From Poa pratensis (Eukaryota > Streptophyta > Magnoliopsida > Poales > Poaceae), in the NCBI GenBank assembly GCA_947311845.1, contig CAMZMU010000063.1, positions 116,452,553 to 116,516,552 of the forward strand: a stretch of DNA of 64,000 nt, in the 5' to 3' direction. The notes below the pieces were generated by a model. It was not told the origin of the DNA, ran no database searches, and saw only the letters and a program-made list of their open reading frames with translations. Position numbers and translations under genes: made by a program. Every line of letters begins with the position of its first letter. Position 1 is the first letter of the stretch. Of this stretch, positions 56,230-64,000 are shown one piece after another.

Positions 56230-56805
56230 CTACTCCTTCTTTATATAATGTGGGTCATCCCAAAAATAATGCCTCAAGTCATAAAAGAATTTCCTTCTTT
56301 GCTGAGCTGAAAAGGTTGGAGGCAAGTACTTGGAAACAATAAAGTTAGCATAATCAGCATACCAAGGACTATCTCGCGAACTTACCCTTATTGCAGCCAA
56401 CTGTTCATTTGGAAAACTATCATTAACAGGAATAGGATCATAAGCAATGTTTTCCAATCTAGACAAATTATCAGCAACAGGATTTTCAGCACCTTTCCTA
56501 TCTACAATATGTAAATCAAACTCTTGCAAAAGAAGCACCCATCTAATAAGCCTAGGCTTAGCATCTTTCTTTTCCATAAGGTACCTAATAGCAGCATGAT
56601 CAGTATGAATAATGACTTTTGAATCAACAATATAAGGTCTAAATTTGTCACAAGCAAATACTACAGCTAGGAACTCTTTTTCAGTAGTTGCATAATTCTT
56701 TTGAGCAGAATCAAGAGTCTTACTAGCATAATGAATAACATTCAACTTCTTATCTATCCGCTGTCCAAGAACAGCACCAACAGCAAAATCACTAGCATCA
56801 CACAT
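56230..56805 (-). pseudogene. Athila RNase H domain
   Basis: Starts [15 protein letters not shown], the usual first Asp of gypsy RNase H, then [14 protein letters not shown] with the Glu, and [13 protein letters not shown] with the next Asp. It ends in the tether toward integrase ([12 protein letters not shown]). The 191-residue frame is open, but the upstream RT is out of frame. Confidence 0.88.
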
Positions 56806-56932
56806 AATTTCAAAAGGTAACGTCCAATCAGGTGGTTGAACAATAGGAGCAGTAATTAAAGCCTTCTTCAGAGTTTCAAAAGCTTCCTTACAATCATCAT
56901 CAAAAACAAAAGGTACATCTTTTTGGAGAAGA

Positions 56933-57857
56933 TTAGTAAGGGCTTTGAAATTTTAGAGAAATCTTTAATAAACCTCCTATAGAAACCAGCATGACCAAGA
57001 ATACTACGAATACCTTTGACATCTCTGGGCAAGGCATTTTCTCTATTGCCTCAACTTTAGCTCGATCAACTTCAATGCCTCTTTCAGAGATTTTATGTCC
57101 AAGAACAATTCCTTCATTGACCATAAAGTGGCATTTCTCCCAATTAAGAACAAGATTAGTTTCTTCACATCTCTGCAAAACTTTATCAAGATTGTGCAAA
57201 CAATTATCAAAAGAAGTTCCATAGACGAAAAATCGTCCATGAAGACTTCCACAATTTCCTCACAAAAACCATGAAAAATAGCAGACATGCATCTTTGAAA
57301 AGTAGCAGGAGCATTACACAAACCAAAAGGCATACGTCTATAAGCATAGGTTCCATAAGGACAAGTAAAAGTAGTTTTCTCTTGATCTTGCTTTCTCACA
57401 GCAATTTGAGAAAACCCAGAATAACCATCAAGGAAACAAAAATGAGTCTTCTTAGACAACCTCTCTAACATTTGATCAATAAAGGTAAAGGATAATGATC
57501 CTTCTTAGTAACTTTGTTAACCTTTCTAAAATCAATGCACATTCTATAACCAACTACTACTCTTTGAGGAATAAGTTCATCATTTTCATTAGGCACAACA
57601 GTAATTCCTCCTTTCTTAGGAACACAATGCACAGGACTTACCCATCTACTATCAGCAATAGGATAAATAATACCAGCTTCAAGAAGTTTCAATACCTCAT
57701 TTCTTACCACTTCCTTCATCTTGGGTATTAAACGACGTTGATGTTCAACAACTGGCTTTGCATCAGGTTCCATATTAATAGCATGTTGACAAATAGCAGG
57801 GGAGATCCCTTTCAAATCATCAAGAGTATAGCCCATAGCTCCACGGTGTTTCTTCAA
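56933..57857 (-). pseudogene. Athila reverse transcriptase, frameshifted
   Basis: RT copies element RNA into cDNA. Visible blocks are RWVSPVHCVPKKGG, CIDFRKVNKVTKKDHYPLP, FLDGYSGFSQIAV, YRRMPFGLCNAPATFQRCM and the catalytic FMDDFS box near 57230. After the DD box the frame changes to CHFMVNEGIVLGHKIS. Three frames are needed to cover the domain, with changes near 57470 and 57225, so it is inactive. Confidence 0.88.
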
Positions 57858-57958
57858 TACTCCAATAACCTTTCCTCTTCTCTACCTGAAAGTTTAGAAC
57901 TAATAATAACAGGATATATTTTCTTATCATCATATAATTATCAGGTAAAGGTTTTAAA

Positions 57959-58930
57959 TCAAAACGGGATCCTCCTTTGGTGGTAAGTGGTACCCAAATC
58001 TTCCACCGGTAAGTTATGTTTAAGTATAGGTTGACGAAGGAATATTTCGTCAAGCTCATTCCTTTCTTCCATAAAGACCTCACTTTCGTGGTCCTCCATA
58101 TGTTGCTGCAAAGCATTGTTAGGAGCAAGAGCAATAGAGGCAAGCTGAGCAACTTTAAAATCTTCATTAGGCAATTCGGTTTCATAAGGAACTTTAGCAA
58201 ATTTAGAGAAATTGAACTCATAAGATTCACCAGCAAATTTAGTAAAGATTTTCTCTTTCTTACAATCTATAACAGCACCACAAGTATTCAGAAAAGGTCT
58301 ACCAAAAATGATAGGACAAGTCTTACTAGCAGCTGAACCAAGTACTAGAAAATCAGCAGGATATTTAGTCTTACCACATAAAACTTCCACATCTCTAACA
58401 ATACCAATTGGAGAGATAGTTTCTCTATTAGCAAGCTGAATAACCACATCAATTTCCTCAAGTTCACAAGAACCAATTTCATGCATAATTTCCCTGTAAA
58501 GCTCATAAGGAATGGCACTTGAACTTGCACCAATATCACATAAACCATAATAGCAATGATCACCTATCCTAACAGAAAGCACAGGAACACTAGTTTTCCT
58601 AGAGCTTTTAGGATGTGAAACAATATTAGAAGCATCTTCACAAAAGATAATATGACCATCTTCTATATTTTCAGTGACAAGGTCCTTAACCATTGCTACA
58701 GCAGGTTCAACAGTTATTTGTTCATCAGGTTCTATAGCTTTCTTTGTACTTTTGTTAACAACGCTAGCTATAATAGAGTGTTCCTTTATTTTAGCAGGAA
58801 AAGGAACTTTTTCAATATAAGGTTCAGGAATAATGTGATCAACGGTATTAACCTCAATAGTTCTAGTCACAGGAGAAACAGTTTTATCTTTATAAGGTTC
58901 ATGATAATTCTTAAAACCCTCCTTAGGCAT
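57959..58930 (-). pseudogene. Athila aspartic protease region
   Basis: The 323-residue frame contains VRIGDHCYYGLCDIGASSSA, in which the protease active site is read as DIGASSS in place of the usual D(S/T)GA; a conserved Ile-Gly substitution is common in Athila-type elements. It is followed by IFGRPFLNTCGAVIDC. The upstream part is probably the gag-protease linker. The frame is lost downstream at TYHQRRIPF. Confidence 0.75.
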
Positions 58931-59842
58931 ACCGAAATAGGAGGCAAAAGCTTTATAAAATTTGCAACAACTTGAGAGTCAAGGCCATAAGTAGTGCTAA
59001 CATTTCGAAAATCATCAGTATTCATGAAAGTTTTAATGCATTCGAAATCATATTTTATACCTGACTCTCTACCTTTGTCGTTCTCCCATCCTTCAGTGTT
59101 CTCCTGAATCCGATCAAGAAGGTCCCATTTAAACTCTTCTTTATTACGAGTGAATGATCCAGAACAAGCAGTATCCAATAGAGTTTTATCCTGAAAGGAG
59201 AGCCTTGCATAGAAGTTATCAATAACAACATTACCAGGAAGCTCATGAATGGGGCATTTGAGCATTAATGACTTCAATCTCCCCCACGCTTGGGCAATAC
59301 TTTCTCCATCATGAGGCCAAAAATTATATATGAGGTTCCGGTCTTTGTGAATCTCACTTGGAGGATAGAATTTAGAATAAAAGAGAGGTACAATTTCCTC
59401 CCAACCAAGAGAACCCATTCTTCAGCAGTTTATACCAATGTGCAGCTCTACCAGACAGCGATATAGAGAATAGTTTCTTCTTAACTTCACCCATTGAAAT
59501 ACCTGCACACTTGAATAACTCGCATAATTCATGTAAAAATAATAAATGATCACCAGGATGGACAGTTCCATCCCCTTCATAGCGGTTATTCGTAACACGT
59601 TCAACAATTTTCATAGGTATTTTGAATGGGATTACCTGCTCAGGTGGCGCCTCCTCTACTACCTTAGCAGTGGTAGTGGTTTTCCCAAATAGGAATTCAA
59701 GAGAAGATCTCTCCATAATGAAATATAGCAGCAGGCAAAAATAAAAACAGCACGTACAGTAGGAGTTTTCCTTACCAATTCCACTTACCAATAGCGCTTC
59801 ACTCCCCGGCAACGGCGCCAGAAAATAGTCTTGATGACCCAC
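58867..59842 (-). pseudogene. Athila gag region, frameshifted
   Basis: Gag forms the particle. The first piece (from an ATG at 59719, MERSSLEFLFGK) includes HPGDHLLFLHELCELFKCAG and SLSGRAAHWYKLL. After a shift near 59415 the frame continues as WEEIVPLFYSKFYPPSEIHK and LSFQDKTLLDTACSGSF. These are retrotransposon-gag family blocks. A further shift near 58960 leads to the protease frame. No CCHC knuckle was seen. Confidence 0.8.
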
Positions 59843-61327
59843 AAGTATAGGGGGTGTATCGTAGTACTTTCGATAAATAAGAGTGTCGAACCCAACGAGG
59901 AGCAGAAGGTGTTGACAAGCAGTTTTGATATGGATTCACTGTAAATACTAGCAGACAAGTTTTTAGGGTTTTTGATATAGCAGATAAATAAAGTACAAGT
60001 AAATAAAATGCAGTAATAATAATTGCAGCGAGTGGCCCAATCCTTTCTACAGCAAAGGACAAGCCGGTAGGTTTACTTATGATGACCAAACGTTCTTGAG
60101 GACACACGGGAATTTCGTCAAGTGCTTTCGCTTCATATAGTTGATTAATCTTCATTGTTTTGATAAGTGTTGTGTGGGTGAACCTATGCTAATGCACCGC
60201 CCTTCCTAGGACTAATACATACTTGTGATTATACCCCTTGCAAGCATCCGCAAATACAAGAAAGTAATTAAGATAAATCTAACCACAGCCTTAAACTCTG
60301 AGATCCTGCTATCCCTCATGCATCGATATACCAACGGGGGTTTAGGTTTCTGTCACTCCGGCAACCCCACAATTGGCAACCGAATACACAATGCATTCCC
60401 CTAGGCCCATAAAGGTGAAGTGTCATGTAGTCGACGTTCACATGACACCACTAGAAGAATAACACCACAACTTAAATATCAAACCATTAAATATTACTCA
60501 ACATAATTCACTACTAACATCAAGACTTCTCCCATGTCCTCAAGAACTAAACGAACTACTCACAAGACATCATATGGAACATGATCAGAGGTGATATAAT
60601 GATGAATAACAATCTGGACATAAACCTTAATTCAACGGTTTCACTCAATAGCATCAACCACAAGGAGTAATTAACACCGGGAAAGCTTCCCCTATGAACT
60701 AGACAAGATTCAACCCTAGATGTTACAGCGGAACGGAGTGGAGCGGCGGAGATGATGGTGCTGGTGGTGGAGTGATGATGATGATCCCAATGAAGTCCAG
60801 CTCGATGACGGTGATGATGGCGACGATTTCCCCCCTCCGGGAAGGAATTTCCCCGGCAGATTTCTCCCTGCCGGAGAGCTTTTCTCTCTCTGGTGTTTTC
60901 CGCCTCGTGGAGGCGGCGGAATATTTCCTCGACGTCCCCCTAGGCTTAGGGTTTCCTGGGGATGATGTACACGAAAGGGGGCTGGCAGAGGTGGGCCAGG
61001 GCCTCCTCACCACGTGGCGGCGCGGGGGCAAGGTGGCCGCGCCACCAGAGGGCCCATGGTGGCCCACCTTGGCCTCCCCTTTTGGCTGCCTCCGGAATCT
61101 GACAAAATAGTAACTTCTGGATGTTTTCCTCGAATTATTGATCTTCAGAAATATGGTGTCTTGACGGTCCTTTTTCAGCAGAAATCTGACTCCGGTGTTT
61201 AATTCTCCAATAATCATCAAACATGCAAAATAGGAAGAATAACATAAGTATCATCTCTAAATATGAAATATATCAATGAATAACAGTAAATTATGATATA
61301 AAATAGTGATGCAAAATGGACGTATCA
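59832..61327 (-). repeat. 5' LTR of the Athila-type element
   Basis: The partner of 50597-52441, without the MITE. On the minus strand it should hold the promoter. Confidence 0.92.
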
Positions 61328-61332
61328 GCCGC

Positions 61333-61990
61333 CGTCGTGAGGCCATATCCCTTTGGATTTGATGTTTTTTGGTGTATAGGTGAGCCCATTTTCTATCTGG
61401 ATTCGTCCTTCGCCTTGGTCGTTTGGTCGCGATTCATCCTCATTGCCTTCTTGAAGGCGCTGCTTGGTACTCGGCGATTCGGTGCTAGGAGCGTGGTGGT
61501 ACTTTGTCGGAGAGGGCGCAGCGGTTGCGAGTCACCATAGTTTAGTCAATCCACCTATGTCTTCATTTTATTTTCTCTTTCCTTGTTTTTCTTTGGGTGT
61601 ATGTTTGCTGCTGCCCCAGCATTGCAAAAACTGTTGGTTGTATCGGGTGGTTGCTATATTTATATAGCGGGGCTACGGCCTATTTCGTGGTGTCAACGGG
61701 GTAGGGGCAGAGAGGCTCGCCGGGGCAGTCTCCGGCGTGGTGAGCCCATATCCCCTCTGGATTTTTTTATTTTCATGGTGTTATTTTCGTTCGTCGCCAT
61801 GTTCGCTAGGTACTGATTCGGACACCCTTTCCGTCTGGCTGTAGGGAAAGCGAGGTCCGGCAGCATTGCTCCTATAGTGGTTAGCCCGACCGGCACCCTA
61901 GTGTTTACTGGTGAGATTAGGCCGCGGTGTGCGCTTCAATTTGCTAGATCAGGGTGGATTCCTACGTTTCTGTGCTTATTTGACTGTGTG
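61333..61990. other. Host flank, no gene recognised
   Basis: The host sequence interrupted by the Athila element resumes here. Two similar words ('gaggccatatccctttggat' and 'gagcccatatcccctctgga', near 61339 and 61741) suggest an old internal duplication. It could be upstream sequence of the SYLF gene remnant. Confidence 0.4.
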
Positions 61991-62545
61991 GCTATGTTGT
62001 TCATTGTTCCTCAAGGGAGCAAAGGGGCTTGCTGTGCTCACAGTTGCCAAGGCAGGTGCAGTTCTCACGTACAAAATGGGCACTGGCCTTGTAGTTGCTT
62101 GCAGATCAGATGGATCATGGTCTGCCCCCTCAGTGATTTATGTCTTGGATTAGGATGGGGAGTGCAGGTATTTGTCCAATATAATATTTTTTTGTGAATC
62201 GAATGCAGAGGCAGCATTTACCTCTATCTGCTGGTGATATAATTTCCTGTTATCTTCACCACAAGAAAGAAACATGCATGTCTTAATTTAATTCTTGTAT
62301 TATTCACTGGATTAGTTTCCGTGGCTGTTATTTTAAATAATGACCTGTTTGCTTATGAGATTTGCATGATGCCAAAAACAAGCTTTGGATGTTGAATTAC
62401 GGTTTAACTGCAGTCTGTCCTTACTTAGGATTGTTAATCTTGGTATGATACTGACATTCTCTTTGTATTTTTTAGATTGGAGGAGAATTGACAGATTTTA
62501 TTATCGTGCTTCATGATCTTAAAGTTGTCAATGCATTCGGTTAGC
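61990..62545 (+). pseudogene. SYLF (Ysc84/DUF500) domain gene fragment
   Basis: SYLF domains bind phosphoinositide membranes and, in yeast and animal proteins, actin. In plants they occur in small membrane-associated and FYVE-type proteins. The first exon-like block reads LKGAKGLAVLTVAKAGAVLT and GTGLVVACRSDGSWSAPS, which matches the domain core. One base is lost after SVIY; the next frame then gives CLGLGWGVQ and a GT donor near 62168. A second block after a tttttag acceptor near 62475 reads IGGELTDFIIVLHDLKVVNA and stops soon after (62543). The rest of the domain (the SVG.G..A..GP region) is absent. It is a truncated pseudogene or a captured fragment. Confidence 0.75.
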
Positions 62546-63560
62546 TGTGGATAATTTATCTGGCAGTTGTGGATAATTATTCTGTCAACTGTGACTAGTT
62601 AATCTAGTAGTTGATGTTGGAAGAACATGATAATTTGTTCACATAGCTAATTAATCCGGTAACCCTGGCTAAGTAATCTGGCAACCGTGGCTAATTAATC
62701 TAGTAGTTGCTTTCGAAGAATATGTTAATTTTTTATACAGATAATTTATCCAACAACTATGGCTAATTAATCCCCGCTTTGGAACCCCAATTAACTTGGT
62801 AGCGATGTGCTCAAATCATGTCAGCTGCATTATTTTCCCCAGTGTTCGCATTTGTATTTCAAATTCTGGTAGCCATGTAGTAAATTTGTGATAGCCCTGT
62901 GGTCAAATCTATGTATGGACATAGCCTCTGTTGTGCCTTCATATTGTCACCTTCAGCTCGATCTAGGTGTTTGAGCACTTGATTGAGCCTAGGTAATTTC
63001 CAAGCTCATAGTAGCTTCGGTCGCCACCACCAAACTTTGTCTGCTGTGTTCAGCAGACCCATTTTGTGTAGTTTCTGCCATAAAAAGAGTTTTAAGTAAC
63101 TGTGCAACTAATTTGTGCTAACTGTTATAAAACTAAACACATCATGTGTTTTGTGCATGTGTTTGCGTTGGCTGTGATGGAGGTGCGAGCGTGTTAGTTG
63201 TGGAGTATGATAATGTACCAATGTGTTTAGTTTTTGGTTTGGTTCAGTGCTTTGTGCATATATAGCAGTCGGGATAAAGCTAGTGATGATGTCAAGGGGA
63301 AGGCAAGAAAAAACTTGTGGTGATGTCCCTAAAACTGGTAGCTCTGTGTCCCAAACTTGGTAGCTTGTGCCATAAACTTGGTAGTTGCATTGCTGTTTTG
63401 TTTTGAACATTATATGTTATGATATATGGTATCTATGTGTCCCAAACCTGGTAGATCTGTGCCATAAACCTGGTAGCTGCATTGTCTTTTTGTTTTGAAA
63501 ATTTATGTTATAAAATCTGGTATCTCTGTGTCCCAAAACTGACAGTCGCTATTGCTAATA
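62546..63560. repeat. Short-period repeats with 'tggtagctctgtg' and 'tggctaattaatc' units
   Basis: Positions 62560-62780 repeat 'tggctaattaatc(t/c)' with variants. Positions 63334-63545 hold nearly three units of about 94 bp ('ctctgtgtcccaaacttggt', 'gtgccataaacttggtag', 'ttttgttttgaa'). No coding sequence. Confidence 0.7.
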
Positions 63561-64000
63561 GCTTTTCCATAATAGTTGTGATACACCACTGCATTTAACA
63601 CAATGCAGCAACGTGATAAAGTCGTTATCTTTTGTATGACCAATTGGAAGTTGTTTTGTGAATAATTAAGAATTGGAAGTTCTTTTGTTAATGAAATGGT
63701 AGTTCCGTTGTCACCGTGAGAGCGCAGGAAACCAGTGAGAGCGTAGAAAATCAGTCAGTGACCAATTCCGTATGACGGGTGATTGTGTTCATCACTTCCG
63801 TATGACCATTTAAGTAACTGTTCAACTAATATGTGCTAACTGTTAGTAAACTACTTGGTAAGCATTGCCATATATACTGTTAACTAGAATAGTTGTTTTC
63901 TGTTTTTAGGTGGATTGAATTTGAACTGATAGCTAGCATGAATCAACATGGCAGCTGTATTTGATTAATCTGATAGCTAGCATGTTTCAACCTGGCAGTC
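63561..64000. other. Repeat-rich flank to the window end
   Basis: Position 63808 repeats words from 63089 ('taagtaactgt', 'caactaat', 'tgtgctaactgtta'). 'tgatagctagcatg' occurs twice near 63929 and 63970. No gene recognised. Confidence 0.5.

Larger units (their letters stand above)
50597..61327 (-). mobile_element. Complete Athila-type Ty3/gypsy retrotransposon
   Basis: LTRs at 50597-52441 and 59832-61327 both run TGATGACCCACAAG...GACGTATCA. The 5-bp duplication GCCGC lies at 50592-50596 and 61328-61332. A PBS-like block 'ggcaacggcgccagaaaa' sits beside the right LTR and a purine-tract complement 'cccccaagctta' beside the left LTR, so the element reads on the minus strand. The domain order gag, protease, RT, RNase H, integrase is that of Ty3/gypsy. 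Motifs such as GKACHLPLELEHKAYWAV fit the Athila lineage. All coding domains carry frameshifts. An extra ORF lies between integrase and the 3' LTR. Across the first 410 or so aligned bases the LTRs show about six substitutions and two indels, so the insertion is fairly recent. Confidence 0.92.

Noticed and set aside
61316..61816. Three overlapping frames of 67-77 residues after the Athila element
   Set aside because: The first starts inside the LTR end; none resembles a known protein and they overlap in different frames.

Overview
This window is nuclear DNA from a grass, most likely a Triticeae species (wheat, barley, rye, Aegilops) or a close relative. The reasons are GT-AG introns, Stowaway MITEs beginning CTCCCTCYGT, nested LTR retrotransposons with Triticeae-style ends (TGATRACCCACAAGTATAG...), and plant-only gene families. 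I saw nothing bacterial, no CRISPR array and no rRNA or tRNA gene.

Layout. (1) 1-8.8 kb: a locally duplicated non-coding segment (541-1028 and 5589-8802) flanks a COR27/COR28-like clock and cold gene (2445-3651). Its promoter carries two perfect evening elements beside a G-box. A truncated Harbinger element sits behind it. The second copy of the duplicated segment is split by a Stowaway MITE and by a TIR element (6309-8750) that carries a broken cullin-3 fragment and a nested LINE. (2) 8.8-20.2 kb: a nest of LTR pieces around a complete but apparently non-autonomous LTR retrotransposon (12428-19325), ending in a Mutator-like transposase fragment. (3) 22.0-23.9 kb: an F-box gene with one nonsense codon and one frameshift. 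(4) 24.95-26.85 kb: a second, 3'-only copy of the COR27-like gene, cut by a hAT-like element and a retroposon. (5) 27.4-31.0 kb: a CC-NB-LRR gene on the minus strand with two frameshifts. (6) 32.4-34.5 kb: an intact seven-exon centrin gene. (7) 35.2-39.4 kb: degenerate minisatellite, a decayed Pong/Harbinger transposase and MITEs. (8) 41-44.9 kb: an intact WEB1-family coiled-coil gene. (9) 45.3-47.7 kb: a retroposon and an intact small two-EF-hand gene. (10) 48-50 kb: tandem repeats. (11) 50597-61327: a complete Athila-type Ty3/gypsy element on the minus strand with decayed gag-pol and an extra promoter-linked 3' ORF. (12) 62.0-62.5 kb: a fragment of a SYLF-domain gene followed by minisatellite sequence.

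Only four genes look potentially functional as read: the COR27-like gene (C-terminus uncertain), the centrin, the WEB1-like gene and the small EF-hand gene. They do not form a pathway; this is ordinary plant gene space. The most instructive features are the evening-element/G-box cluster, the cullin-capturing TIR element, the extra ORF with its own TATA box in the Athila element, and the layered insertion history, much of which can be read from exact target-site duplications.
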